DNA of 64,000 nucleotides from DLAJ01 sp964655525. Lineage in GTDB: Bacteria > Bacillota > Clostridia > Lachnospirales > Lachnospiraceae. The stretch is taken from assembly GCA_964655525.1 (NCBI GenBank), contig CAZZNE010000009.1:1-64000 (forward strand), in the 5' to 3' direction. Shown piece by piece: positions 25,297 to 32,927 of the stretch. The first letter of the stretch is position 1; each line of letters begins with the position of its first letter. The position numbers and the translations under genes are program-made. The notes below the pieces were generated by a model that was not told the origin of the DNA, searched no databases, and saw nothing but the letters and a program-made list of their open reading frames with translations.

Positions 25297-25863
25297 ATGA
25301 GAGATCCCTATGAAACATGTCCTGTCTATGAAAGCGAAAAGGTTTTGCTGAGGCTGATCGAGGCGGCGGATGCGGAAGATCTGCTTTCGGTGTATTCCGA
25401 TGAGCAGGCAGTGCCGTTTTTTAACAGCGATAATTGCAACGGTGATGACTTCCATTACACATCGCCTGAGCGGATGAAAAGCGCCGTGGAATTTTGGCAG
25501 CAGGCATATCGTGAAAAATGGTTCGTGCGCTGGACGATCATTGACAAGCAGATCGGACGCGCCGTTGGAACGATCGAATTGTTTAACCGCGAAGCGCAGG
25601 ACTATTTTAATGACTGCGGTCTGCTTCGTTTAGACTTGAAAAGCGATCACGAGCGTGAGGAATGGATTACGGAGATTTTGTCCCTGATCGTGCCCGACGC
25701 GTTTAAGAGCTTCGGCTGCCGCATGGCGGCGACCAAGGTTCCGCCCTTTGCGTCAGAGCGCAAATGCGCGGTGGAGAAGGCTGGCTTTGTCCGGTCTGAG
25801 GAAGTACTGGTCGGCGGGGACGACGGAAAGACGTATGCGGATTATTATGAACGGAAGCTGTGA
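25297..25863 (+). CDS. GNAT family N-acetyltransferase
   Basis: A 188-residue protein with the GNAT opening ESEKVLLRLIEAADAEDLLSVYSDE and the later IVPDAFKSFGCRMAATKVPP and KCAVEKAGFVRSEE segments. The acetyl-CoA loop is less regular than in the GNAT at 2770. Start 25297 is set by GGAGGTG 6 bases before it. Substrate unknown. Confidence 0.82.
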   Translation: MRDPYETCPVYESEKVLLRLIEAADAEDLLSVYSDEQAVPFFNSDNCNGDDFHYTSPERMKSAVEFWQQAYREKWFVRWTIIDKQIGRAVGTIELFNREAQDYFNDCGLLRLDLKSDHEREEWITEILSLIVPDAFKSFGCRMAATKVPPFASERKCAVEKAGFVRSEEVLVGGDDGKTYADYYERKL

Positions 25864-25893
25864 AAAAACGTTTCATTCTTTCTTCAAAAAATC

Positions 25894-25922
25894 TTTACAA
25901 GCAAGGTGTTCGATTTTATAAT
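25894..25922 (+). promoter_or_regulatory. Promoter of the second LacI gene
   Basis: TTTACA (25894-25899), 17 bases, TATAAT (25917-25922). AACGTTTCA at 25867-25875 upstream resembles the LacI/CcpA-type sites of the fructan locus at 44650 and 44807. Confidence 0.65.
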
Positions 25923-25964
25923 AAACATAGTAATCAAAAGAGAGTATTGGGAGTGGGGTTGCTT

Positions 25965-26954
25965 ATGGTAAGACATAATTCTGCTCCGACCATGAAGGAC
26001 GTTGCGCGGGAAGCCGGTGTTGCGCTCGGGACGGTTTCTAAAGTAATAAATGGGATTCCGGTCGGCGAGACATATCGCGTTCGCGTGGAGGAAGCAATCA
26101 AAAAATTAAACTATCAGATTAACAGTTATGCAAAGGGGCTGAGAAGTAACCGTACATTTACGATTGCGGTAATGGTACCCAATTTGATCAGCCCCTTTTT
26201 TTGCAGATTAGTCAACTGTATGCATCAATCGTTAGCGCGGCGGGGGTATCGGATGCTTCTGTGTGCAACGGATTATGATCCGGAACAGGAGCAGGCATAC
26301 GTCATCATGGCGGAACAGCAAAAGGTTGACGGGATCATCTGCCTGTCCTATAATCCGCAGCTGCGGGTTTCGGAGGGGGTTCGTCTCATTTCAATCGACC
26401 GTTATTTCGGAGCGCATATTCCGTGCGTGTCCAGTGATAATTATGGCGGCGGAAGGCTTGCGGCGGAGATGCTGGCAAAAAATGGCTGCCGGAATCTGGC
26501 GTTTTTACGCGTGGGATCCAGAATCACTAACGAGCCAAATAAGCGCAAGGATGGCTTTATCAGCGCCTGCGAAGAAATGGGGATTTCTTATTCCTTAAAG
26601 ATCGTAGATGACGGAACGCCTTATTCCAACTTTGAGGAGTTCCTTTTGGAACATATGAGAGAGAAAAAACTGGAATTTGACGGTATTTTCTGCGTCACGG
26701 ACTCGTTGGCTTATCAGATCATCAATTCATTGCGCGGCATGGGAGTCCGGGTTCCGGAAGATGTGCAGGTGATCGGTTTCGACGGTATACGTCTCTTTGG
26801 GGATTTGGAATACTATTGTTCCACGATCGTACAGCCTGTGGATGAGATTGCGGAAGCCTGCGTTAACATGGTGTTGGAGGATGAGGGTATAAAAGCGCCA
26901 TCTCTGGTTTGTCTGCCGGTTCATTACGCTTACGGAGGGACTACCAAAATATGA
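25965..26954 (+). CDS. LacI family transcription regulator
   Basis: A 329-residue regulator with the helix-turn-helix TMKDVAREAGVALGTVSKVINGIPVG and hinge ending LRSNRT, then a ligand-binding domain. The start at 25965 gives the normal N-terminus; 35 codons upstream do not match the family. It overlaps the next gene by ATGA. No sugar genes adjoin it, so its target is elsewhere; an AACGTTTCA element at its own promoter also occurs at the fructan locus, which hints that it may control those genes. Confidence 0.92.
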   Translation: MVRHNSAPTMKDVAREAGVALGTVSKVINGIPVGETYRVRVEEAIKKLNYQINSYAKGLRSNRTFTIAVMVPNLISPFFCRLVNCMHQSLARRGYRMLLCATDYDPEQEQAYVIMAEQQKVDGIICLSYNPQLRVSEGVRLISIDRYFGAHIPCVSSDNYGGGRLAAEMLAKNGCRNLAFLRVGSRITNEPNKRKDGFISACEEMGISYSLKIVDDGTPYSNFEEFLLEHMREKKLEFDGIFCVTDSLAYQIINSLRGMGVRVPEDVQVIGFDGIRLFGDLEYYCSTIVQPVDEIAEACVNMVLEDEGIKAPSLVCLPVHYAYGGTTKI

Positions 26955-27664
26955 GTCAGGAACAGGAATATATGAGTCGGGAACCCCGGCAATATACCAA
27001 AAAAGAGAAGCTTACCAATTGGTTCTATTATTACAAATGGTGGCTGCTCGTTGCGCTGGTGCTGGTGTACATCGTAGGAAGCATTCTTTGGAATAAGCTG
27101 GGTATCGGAAAAGCGAAACCCGATTATCGTCTGGCTTATGTAGGCAGTACGTATCTGCCGGAACCGTGCCGGGAAGCTTTGGAGAAGGAGCTTGCCCGTT
27201 TGGGAGAAGATATCAACGGCGACGGCAGGGTAATTGTAGAAGTCAGGCAGTATGTAATGGCAGAAGTTCAGGCTGATCCGGAAAATCTGGCATATCGTTA
27301 TGCAGCAGAAATCACGTTGGCGGCAGACATCAGCGATGGCGAAAGCTATTTCTTTTTAATGGAAGACCCTGAAGCGTTTCAGGTAAATTATCAGGTTTTG
27401 GCTCATTTGGACGGTTCTATACCGGATGATGAGGATTTTTCTGCAAAGGATAAGACACTGTGCTGGGGCGATTGTCCGGTTTTGTCCGGTCTGGATTTGG
27501 GAGATTATGAAGAAGTCGATATGAACGAGACGGTTACGGGAAGTTATCAGGAGCGATTATCCACTTTGTATTTTGGGAGACGTTTCTTTGAGGATGGGAC
27601 GTCTGTAAAAAACAAGGAAGCACAGGAGAGGTTTTGGCTGATCCTGACCGAGGGGATGCCGTAG
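26951..27664 (+). CDS. Hypothetical membrane-anchored protein
   Basis: A 237-residue protein with a charged N-terminus (TKKEKLTNWFYYYKWW), one transmembrane helix (about residues 28-46) and an outer domain of about 190 residues that is acidic and beta-rich. Its start overlaps the stop of the LacI gene by ATGA, so the two are translationally coupled. I do not recognise the family. It may be regulated together with the LacI protein. Confidence 0.7.
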   Translation: MSQEQEYMSREPRQYTKKEKLTNWFYYYKWWLLVALVLVYIVGSILWNKLGIGKAKPDYRLAYVGSTYLPEPCREALEKELARLGEDINGDGRVIVEVRQYVMAEVQADPENLAYRYAAEITLAADISDGESYFFLMEDPEAFQVNYQVLAHLDGSIPDDEDFSAKDKTLCWGDCPVLSGLDLGDYEEVDMNETVTGSYQERLSTLYFGRRFFEDGTSVKNKEAQERFWLILTEGMP

Positions 27665-27718
27665 GCAAAAGGAAATTCTTTTTGCTGCTAAAAATTTTGA
27701 AAAAAACCATTTTTCTAC

Positions 27719-27747
27719 TTTTCAGAAAAGAAAACGCGTAGTATAAT
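27719..27747 (+). promoter_or_regulatory. tRNA promoter
   Basis: TTTTCA (27719-27724), 17 bases, TATAAT (27742-27747), ending 65 bases before the tRNA. Confidence 0.6.
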
Positions 27748-27812
27748 AAGAAAGTCATAGGCAGGTCGCGCAGGGAGTTTTCGGTTTGGATGCGCCGCCT
27801 GTTCATATAAAT

Positions 27813-27885
27813 GGGGTATTAGCGCAGCTGGGAGCGCGCAACATCCGCAATGTTGAGGCCACGGGTTCGAATCCCGTATACTCCA
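27813..27885 (+). tRNA. tRNA-Ala (anticodon CGC), with C at position 33
   Basis: A full cloverleaf can be folded: 7-bp acceptor stem with the G3-U70 pair that marks alanine tRNAs, 4-bp D stem GCGC, 5-bp anticodon stem CAACA/TGTTG, five-base variable loop and a T arm ACGGG-TTCGAAT-CCCGT. Discriminator A73, and no encoded CCA. All the usual fixed bases (U8, A14, GG at 18-19, A21, TTC, A58) are present except position 33, where the loop TCCGCAA has C in place of the near-universal U. Anticodon CGC reads GCG. Confidence 0.85.
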
Positions 27886-27891
27886 TGAACG

Positions 27892-27948
27892 AAAAATGCC
27901 GCAAAACCGGTGGATTTCATGTAAAATCAATGGTTTTGCGGCATTTTT
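27892..27948. terminator. Long bidirectional terminator between tRNA and repressor
   Basis: A 17-bp perfect stem: AAAAATGCCGCAAAACC (27892-27908) pairs with GGTTTTGCGGCATTTTT (27932-27948). It ends both the tRNA transcript and the repressor gene on the minus strand. Confidence 0.9.
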
Positions 27949-27970
27949 ATGGTGGTTTCTAATTATCTGC

Positions 27971-28744
27971 TTACAACTTTCCTATTACCTTACCCATACA
28001 TTTTGAGTCTTCTGTCAGGGCGATATTTTTTGAATTCGGATTTAAGGAGATCAATTCTGATGTTCCCAACTTTTTCACAAAGCTTTCCCCGTTTACCATG
28101 AATATTCCGATGTCGCCGACCTCAATTGCGTCAACCATTTCTATCAACAGCGTGTCTCCATCGTGATAAATAGGTTCCATACTGTTTCCATTTACCCCGA
28201 TAGCATAATCAGCTTTTTTATATTCGAATATGTTTGGTATCTCGATCCGTTTTGTTGGCGGCATGTCAAATACGAGCTGCCCTGTTCCTGCGGATGCAAG
28301 GCGATAGTAGTAATTGATAAGGCGCACTGTTGAAGAATGGGAATCTTCTTGAAAATTGGGATTTTCCAATTTAGTCATGTATATTTTTTGACTGTTCAGC
28401 TGCTCTGCCATGGAGTATTCACGATCCAGTACCGTATCAACGACTTTTGCCCCGTCAGGGGAGTGTTCGGATATGAAGCGATATTTTTTTATGCGTTCAT
28501 ATTCTGATTGTTTTAAGATATAAGATTCTTTTTTTTCTGTGTCATCCGTTAATCCAAGTAAATAATCGCAGGAGACATCAAAAAAATCAGACATTTGTTT
28601 TAAAAAAGTATGACCGGCTTCACGTTCATCTGTTTCGTAATTTCTAAGTGTCGTTTCCGGGATATTCAGTTTTTCTGCAAAACTTTTCCGGGTTGCATAC
28701 CCATTTTCTTTTCTTAGCTGAGTTAAGCGTTCACCAAAAGTCAC
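27971..28744 (-). CDS. SOS-type repressor (XRE helix-turn-helix plus LexA-like S24 peptidase) of the tailocin
   Basis: A 257-residue CI/LexA-like repressor. Residues 1-60 form an XRE helix-turn-helix (FAEKLNIPETTLRNYETDERE). The C-terminal half is an S24 peptidase with a likely cleavage site Ala-Gly in ASAGTGQ near 150-151, the catalytic Ser in GNSMEP near 187 and the Lys in FVKKLG near 224. RecA-stimulated self-cleavage would open the tail genes during DNA damage. Start is GTG at 28744 with GGAGG upstream; an ATG in another frame overlaps it. A consensus promoter (TTGACA-17-TATAAT) drives it. Confidence 0.93.
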   Translation of the reverse strand: MTFGERLTQLRKENGYATRKSFAEKLNIPETTLRNYETDEREAGHTFLKQMSDFFDVSCDYLLGLTDDTEKKESYILKQSEYERIKKYRFISEHSPDGAKVVDTVLDREYSMAEQLNSQKIYMTKLENPNFQEDSHSSTVRLINYYYRLASAGTGQLVFDMPPTKRIEIPNIFEYKKADYAIGVNGNSMEPIYHDGDTLLIEMVDAIEVGDIGIFMVNGESFVKKLGTSELISLNPNSKNIALTEDSKCMGKVIGKL

Positions 28745-28764
28745 ATTAGCACCTCCTCATGTTG

Positions 28765-28793
28765 ATTATATGTAATCTAGGGCAACATGTCAA
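28765..28793 (-). promoter_or_regulatory. Consensus promoter of the repressor
   Basis: On the minus strand, TTGACA (28793-28788) and TATAAT (28770-28765) separated by exactly 17 bases, a perfect match to the sigma-A consensus. Confidence 0.85.
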
Positions 28794-28803
28794 TACAGAA
28801 AAA

Positions 28804-28887
28804 CCCAAAATGAGCATTTTTACACAAAAAACACATTGACAAAATCTCATAACGAGATTATCATACTAACAAAAAACTCAAAATGAG
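28804..28887 (+). promoter_or_regulatory. Rightward promoter with three repressor-like operators
   Basis: TTGACA (28836-28841), 17 bases, TATCAT (28859-28864). Three related palindromes lie across it: CCCAAAATGAG (28804-28814), ATCTCATAACGAGAT (28844-28858, filling the spacer) and CTCAAAATGAG (28877-28887). They share the form CTCA-3-TGAG and are the natural binding sites for the repressor just upstream. Confidence 0.75.
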
Positions 28888-28961
28888 CAGAAAGGGGACG
28901 AAAAATGCTCAATATGATAACGACGGACAAAAAGAGAATTGACAAAAGAGGAGGAGCAGGG

Positions 28962-29387
28962 ATGAATGCAAAGGAATACTTAAAACAGTTGCAAAAGATG
29001 GATGTGATGATAAAGCAGCGACAGCAGGAAAAGGATGAACTTCGCACGATGTCAGGCAGTATAAGCAGTTTTGATTACTCAAAAGATCGTGTGCAGACAA
29101 GTCAGGCAAGTGATGCGCATTATGTAAAGATTATTGAGAAGATCACAGAAATAGAGGAAGGGATAGGGCACCTAATCACCGAATATTTAGAAAAGAAGCA
29201 TGAAATGATCGGTCAAATTCAAAAACTGAAGAATAATAAACATATTGAAGTTTTGTATAAACGTTATATTGAGTTCAAACGCATAGAGGATATTGCGGAA
29301 GAAATGAATTATACCTATCCATATGCAATTTCGCTTCACGGAAATGCTTTGAAAGAATTTGAAAAGGAAAATGATGGATATTTCTAA
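28962..29387 (+). CDS. Late transcription activator, DUF1492/ArpU-like (sigma region 4 type)
   Basis: A 141-residue helical protein. The first 90 residues are coiled coil rich in Lys and Glu; the last 50 (LYKRYIEFKRIEDIAEEMNYTYPYAISLHGNALKEFE) resemble a sigma-factor region 4 helix-turn-helix, as in DUF1492 and ArpU-type late regulators of Firmicute phages. It is first in the rightward transcript, repressed by the S24 protein, and just downstream lies a direct repeat plus a lone -10, the signature of an activator-dependent late promoter. Start 28962 follows GAGGAGGAG; an ATG at 28905 adds 19 codons and has weaker context. Confidence 0.75.
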   Translation: MNAKEYLKQLQKMDVMIKQRQQEKDELRTMSGSISSFDYSKDRVQTSQASDAHYVKIIEKITEIEEGIGHLITEYLEKKHEMIGQIQKLKNNKHIEVLYKRYIEFKRIEDIAEEMNYTYPYAISLHGNALKEFEKENDGYF

Positions 29388-29392
29388 AAATG

Positions 29393-29437
29393 CATATGTA
29401 AATCATATGTACATCTTAGGTTTGCATGTGATATAGT
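29393..29437 (+). promoter_or_regulatory. Activator-dependent late promoter of the tail genes
   Basis: Direct repeat CATATGTA at 29393-29400 and 29404-29411, one helical turn apart (11 bp), followed by a -10 TATAGT at 29432-29437. The -35 position (29409-29414, GTACAT) is poor and overlaps the second repeat, so a bound activator probably stands in for it. Confidence 0.55.
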
Positions 29438-29446
29438 GGCATTATG

Positions 29447-29490
29447 AAAAATCAGCCAAAGCAGAAATGCTTTTCAGGGCTGATTTTTTA
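29447..29490 (+). terminator. Terminator-like hairpin in the late leader
   Basis: AAATCAGCC pairs with GGCTGATTT, followed by TTTATTTT, 20 bases after the late -10. It may act as an antitermination or attenuation point, since tail genes follow it. Confidence 0.6.
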
Positions 29491-29512
29491 TTTTGAGCAG
29501 AAAGGAGGACGG

Positions 29513-29656
29513 ATGGATAAATGTGCTGAAATCCTATCGTGTGCACCGGCGAAGATGGATCGGGGCAGCGGCATTCATAGAGAGGGATTTAAGCGCCTTA
29601 GTGGTGCTGCTTCCGAGTCCGAGGATAAGGCACATGAGGTTAGAGAGGAGGTGTAG
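29513..29656 (+). CDS. Possible 47-residue tail-locus protein
   Basis: ATG 29513 follows a very strong AAAGGAGGACGG site. The peptide is short and charged (MDKCAEILSCAPAKMDRGSG at its start) and matches nothing I know. It precedes another strong ribosome site at 29645-29654, with an 18-residue charged peptide possible from ATG 29671. Both may be reduced relics of head-tail connector genes. Confidence 0.35.
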   Translation: MDKCAEILSCAPAKMDRGSGIHREGFKRLSGAASESEDKAHEVREEV

Positions 29657-29723
29657 ATGATAAAAAAGAGATGTCCGAACAGAAGCTTGAAAAAATGAAA
29701 AAACTGTTGGAGGGGAGTCTGAA

Positions 29724-30155
29724 ATGATCAATACAATCATCGAAGCAATCAGCGCGGCTCTGCAGGATGAATTTGGCGACGGGTACGAAATCCGTATGGA
29801 GGAATCGGAACAAGGTATGGAAAAACCTTGTTTTTTTATATTCTGCCAGAACCCGTCCAATGAGCGGTTTCTTGGAAACCGATATTTTCGGACAAATCCG
29901 TTCTGCATCCAATACGTTCCTGTAAGCGGAGAAAAACAGCGGGAATGTAATCGTGCAGCAGAAAGAATGTACCAGTGCCTGGAGCACGTCACGGTAAAGG
30001 GTGATGATAAGCCGATCATGGGAACAAAAATGAGATATGAGGTTGTTGACGGCGTACTGAACTTTTTTGTGAACTATGACATGTTTATGATCAGGCAGCA
30101 AAAGAATGAGGGTGCAATGGAAATGGTAACAGGAAATGTTACCGTGAAAGGGTAA
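29724..30155 (+). CDS. Tail terminator protein, DUF6838-like
   Basis: A 143-residue protein with the opening MINTIIEAISAALQDEFGDGYEIRME and the NPFCIQYVP and NFFVNYDMFM segments of the DUF6838 class, placed just before the sheath gene where the tail terminator (completion ring) sits in contractile clusters. GGAGGGGAGT is upstream. In phage this protein caps the tube and joins it to the head; in a head-less particle it would close the top. Confidence 0.75.
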   Translation: MINTIIEAISAALQDEFGDGYEIRMEESEQGMEKPCFFIFCQNPSNERFLGNRYFRTNPFCIQYVPVSGEKQRECNRAAERMYQCLEHVTVKGDDKPIMGTKMRYEVVDGVLNFFVNYDMFMIRQQKNEGAMEMVTGNVTVKG

Positions 30156-30159
30156 GGTG

Positions 30160-30369
30160 ATGAATATGGCGGTAAAAAAGGCGGGTAACTTAGCCGTAAG
30201 TGAGCAGAAAAAGGGGGAACGAAAGTTTTCAAAACAGCAGCTGCTTGCGGCAAAACGGTTTCAGGGAAGAAAGGATATCGTAAATGCTCTTCTGAAACCT
30301 GACAAGCAGTATACGGTTCATACCGTGGAACAGATGATGGATGAATATATGAAAGGAAAGGTGAAATGA
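30160..30369 (+). CDS. Small tail-cluster protein ahead of the sheath gene
   Basis: A lysine-rich helical protein of about 69 residues (KFSKQQLLAAKRFQGRKDIVNALLKPDKQYTV, then EQMMDEYMKGK). Proteins of this size and pattern commonly precede the sheath gene in clostridial contractile-tail clusters. The start could be GTG 30157, ATG 30160 or ATG 30166. It ends one base before the sheath start, so it is in the same operon. Function not known. Confidence 0.65.
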   Translation: MNMAVKKAGNLAVSEQKKGERKFSKQQLLAAKRFQGRKDIVNALLKPDKQYTVHTVEQMMDEYMKGKVK

Positions 30370-30370
30370 C

Positions 30371-31681
30371 ATGGCTTTAGGAGGAGGAAGTTTTACAACA
30401 CAGAATAAGGAACTGCCCGGTGCATATATCAATTTTGTATCGGCGGCATCCGCAAATGCGGCACTTTCCGACCGGGGAATTGCCACAATGCCGCTTGAAC
30501 TTGATTGGGGCGTTGACGGTGAAGTGTTTGAAGTAGGAAGCGGGGATTTTCGGGAAAACAGCCTGAAGATTTTTGGTTATGATTACGCTCATGACAAATT
30601 AAAAGGGCTTCGGGATCTGTTCGCGAACACGAGAACGCTTTATGCATACAAACTGACTTCCGGAGGAAAGAAAGCAGGTAATGATCTTGCCGAAGCACGT
30701 TACTGTGGTGCGCGTGGTAATGATCTGAAAGTGATCGTACAGGTAAATGCGGATGACGATGCCCTGTTTGATGTAAAAACAGTGCTCGACGAGGCGGTTG
30801 TGGATGAACAGACCGTTGCGGCGGCGACTGAGCTGCATGCAAACGATTTTGTGTCGTTCAAGACATCCGCAGAGCTTGCGGTCACAGCGGCGGCGCCGCT
30901 TTCCGGCGGTGAGAACGGAACGGTGGACGGTACTGCTTATCAGACCTATCTTGACAAGATCGAGTCCTACACCTACAACGTGATGGGCGTTGTTGTTACG
31001 GACGATACCACGAAAGCGCTGTTTGATTCCTTTGTTAAACGCCTGCGTGATGAAATGGGCATCAAGTTCCAGCTTGTGCTTTACAATTATGCGAAATCCG
31101 ATTTTTACGGTACGATCAGCGTAAAGAACAAAGTGCTTGATGCGGATTGGAGCGAAGCGAGTCTTGTTTATTGGGTGACTGGCGCTTCCGCCGGGTGCGA
31201 GGTAAACAAAAGCAATCAGAACCGGATTTACAACGGGGGGTTCATGGTTGATACGGATTACACGCAGAATGAGCTGAAGAAAGCGATCAAAACCGGTGAA
31301 TTCGTGCTTCATAAGGTCGGGGCGGATGTCCGCGTGTTGGAAGATATTAACACGATGGTTACGACTTCTGACACGCAGGGGGACATCTTCAAGGAAAATC
31401 AGACCGTGCGCGTGATGGATCAGATCGCAAATGACATTGCGGTACTGTTTGACACCAAATATCTGGGTGTGGTTCCCAATGATGCAGCGGGAAGAATTTC
31501 CCTGTGGTCGGATATTGTAAAGCATCACGAACAGCTTCAGGAAATCCGGGCAATCGAGAATTTTTCGGATTCGGATGTGGCCATTGAACAGGGAAGCACA
31601 AAGAAATCCGTCGTAGTCACTGACATCGTAACAGTCGTGAATGCGATGAGCAGATTATATATGAGCGTTACGATTGCGTAG
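30371..31681 (+). CDS. Contractile tail sheath protein (XkdK-like)
   Basis: A 436-residue sheath protein. The N-terminus (GGGSFTTQNKELPGAYINFVS) matches sheaths of PBSX/XkdK type, and the C-terminus holds the conserved segments DIAVLFDTKYLGVVPNDAAGRISLWSDIVKHHEQL and FSDSDVAIEQGSTKKSVVV. Sheath subunits surround the tube and contract to drive it through a target envelope, so this gene shows the particle is contractile (R-type). GAAAGGTGAAATGAC leads the ATG; the tube gene follows by 15 bases. Confidence 0.93.
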   Translation: MALGGGSFTTQNKELPGAYINFVSAASANAALSDRGIATMPLELDWGVDGEVFEVGSGDFRENSLKIFGYDYAHDKLKGLRDLFANTRTLYAYKLTSGGKKAGNDLAEARYCGARGNDLKVIVQVNADDDALFDVKTVLDEAVVDEQTVAAATELHANDFVSFKTSAELAVTAAAPLSGGENGTVDGTAYQTYLDKIESYTYNVMGVVVTDDTTKALFDSFVKRLRDEMGIKFQLVLYNYAKSDFYGTISVKNKVLDADWSEASLVYWVTGASAGCEVNKSNQNRIYNGGFMVDTDYTQNELKKAIKTGEFVLHKVGADVRVLEDINTMVTTSDTQGDIFKENQTVRVMDQIANDIAVLFDTKYLGVVPNDAAGRISLWSDIVKHHEQLQEIRAIENFSDSDVAIEQGSTKKSVVVTDIVTVVNAMSRLYMSVTIA

Positions 31682-31696
31682 AAGGAGGAGAGTCAA

Positions 31697-32182
31697 ATGA
31701 GCAATAATGTGATGATAAAGTCAAAGGATACGATCTCGGCAGCTTTAGCGGAGTGTTTTGTCACGATCGGTACACGTCGTTACAATTTCATGCAGGCGAT
31801 CAAGCTCGAGGCTAAGTTTGAGAAGACAAAGACGGAGATTCCGATTCTTGGAAAGCCGGGAAAAGGGAACAAAGCTACCGGATGGAAGGGTACGGGTTCA
31901 GCAACCTTCCATTACAACACATCCATCTTCCGGCAGATGATGTCGCAGTACAAGGATACGGGAGAGGACATCTATTTTGAAATGCAGATTTCTAACGAGG
32001 ATCCGTCTTCGGCAGCAGGGCGTCAGACAATCGTTCTGATAGACTGCAACATCGACGGCGGTATTCTGGCTAAGTTTGATGCGGATGGCGAATATCTGGA
32101 TGAGGATATGGATTTCACATTTGAGGATTTTAAGATGCCGGAAACGTTCAAGGACTTGGACGGTTTTCTCACAAATGGGTAA
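31697..32182 (+). CDS. Tail tube protein (XkdM-like)
   Basis: A 161-residue tube subunit. The segment MQAIKLEAKFEKTKTEIPILGKPGKGNKATGWKGTGSATFHYNTSIFRQMM is characteristic of XkdM-type tubes. Ribosome site AAGGAGGAG. A strong terminator-like hairpin follows (32229-32272), so sheath and tube could be made in excess over later tail proteins. Confidence 0.92.
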   Translation: MSNNVMIKSKDTISAALAECFVTIGTRRYNFMQAIKLEAKFEKTKTEIPILGKPGKGNKATGWKGTGSATFHYNTSIFRQMMSQYKDTGEDIYFEMQISNEDPSSAAGRQTIVLIDCNIDGGILAKFDADGEYLDEDMDFTFEDFKMPETFKDLDGFLTNG

Positions 32183-32225
32183 CAGTTCTCTGTCCGGAAA
32201 ATAAAAAGAATACGAATTAACAGCA

Positions 32226-32275
32226 AAGAAAACCCCGTAAATGCGTTCGCAAGAGCGTCAAAAGGGGTTTTCTTC
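32226..32275 (+). terminator. Partial terminator between tube and chaperone genes
   Basis: AGAAAACCCC pairs with GGGGTTTTCT around a 27-base region that itself folds (GCGTTCGCAAGAGCG). It lacks a long clean T run on the plus strand, so it may be leaky. Confidence 0.55.
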
Positions 32276-32304
32276 ACTTGATAACAGAGAGGAAGGTATA
32301 GAAA

Positions 32305-32736
32305 ATGTCGAAATTTGCAAAATTTATGAAGACGAACAAGACCGCAAAGGAAAACGTACAGCATCCGGTCACAAAATCCATTTGTGATGAAAATGGAAAA
32401 CCGCTTGCGTGGGAATTCAGGCACATCACATCCAAGGAGAACGAGGGAATGCGGGAGAGCTGCACGATCGAGGTTCCCATAACGGGAAAGTCGAACATGT
32501 ATCGTCCGAAATTGAAATCCGCTCTTTATATTCAGAAGATGATCGTGGCGTCTGTAGTATATCCTGACTTGTATGATGCAGAATTACAGGACTCCTACGG
32601 CGTTAAGACACCGGAAGATCTGTTAATGGAAATGGTTGATGATCCGGGCGAATACAGCGATCTTGCGGCGTTTGTTCAGAAAATGCAGGGATTTAATGTT
32701 TCCTTTGAGGATAAGGTGGAAGAAGCAAAAAACTGA
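32305..32736 (+). CDS. Tail assembly chaperone, short form (XkdN-like)
   Basis: A 143-residue protein (SKFAKFMKTNKTAKENVQHPVTKSI, then a GKSNMYRPKLKSALYIQKMI stretch) of XkdN type. Chaperones of this kind load onto the tape measure protein while the tube grows. GAGGAAGG precedes the ATG. Its last codons GCA AAA AAC TGA form a slippery site and a longer form follows by -1 frameshift (separate entry). Confidence 0.88.
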   Translation: MSKFAKFMKTNKTAKENVQHPVTKSICDENGKPLAWEFRHITSKENEGMRESCTIEVPITGKSNMYRPKLKSALYIQKMIVASVVYPDLYDAELQDSYGVKTPEDLLMEMVDDPGEYSDLAAFVQKMQGFNVSFEDKVEEAKN

Positions 32737-32927
32737 TTGAGGAAGGGGATTGGGAAGCGAATTTCGCTTACTATGCCCTTCTGAAACTTCACATCTTACC
32801 TTCTGCGTTTTTAGCGCTGGAGGAGCAGGAAAAGGCATTTGTTGTTGCGGCGATTCAGATAAAAATGGAAACTGACAAAAAAGAAAAGAAACGACTTGAA
32901 AGTATATCAAGAAAGAAAGGCAGGTGA
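32305..32927 (+). CDS. Tail assembly chaperone, frameshifted long form
   Basis: After a -1 shift at A AAA AAC (32727-32733), translation would run on through LIEEGDWEANFAYYALLKLH to a TGA at 32925-32927, adding 64 residues to give about 207. The downstream frame has no start codon or ribosome site of its own, keeps protein-like codon use, and ends next to the tape measure start, exactly the G/G-T arrangement of other tailed phages. Confidence 0.75.
32727..32733 (+). other. Programmed -1 frameshift site
   Basis: The heptamer A AAA AAC in the 0 frame, directly before the stop codon TGA. It is one of the canonical slippery sequences. Confidence 0.75.

Noticed and set aside
30599..31528. Minus-strand frame of over 300 codons opposite the sheath gene
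   Set aside because: It is a shadow of the sheath reading frame with no protein-like composition.
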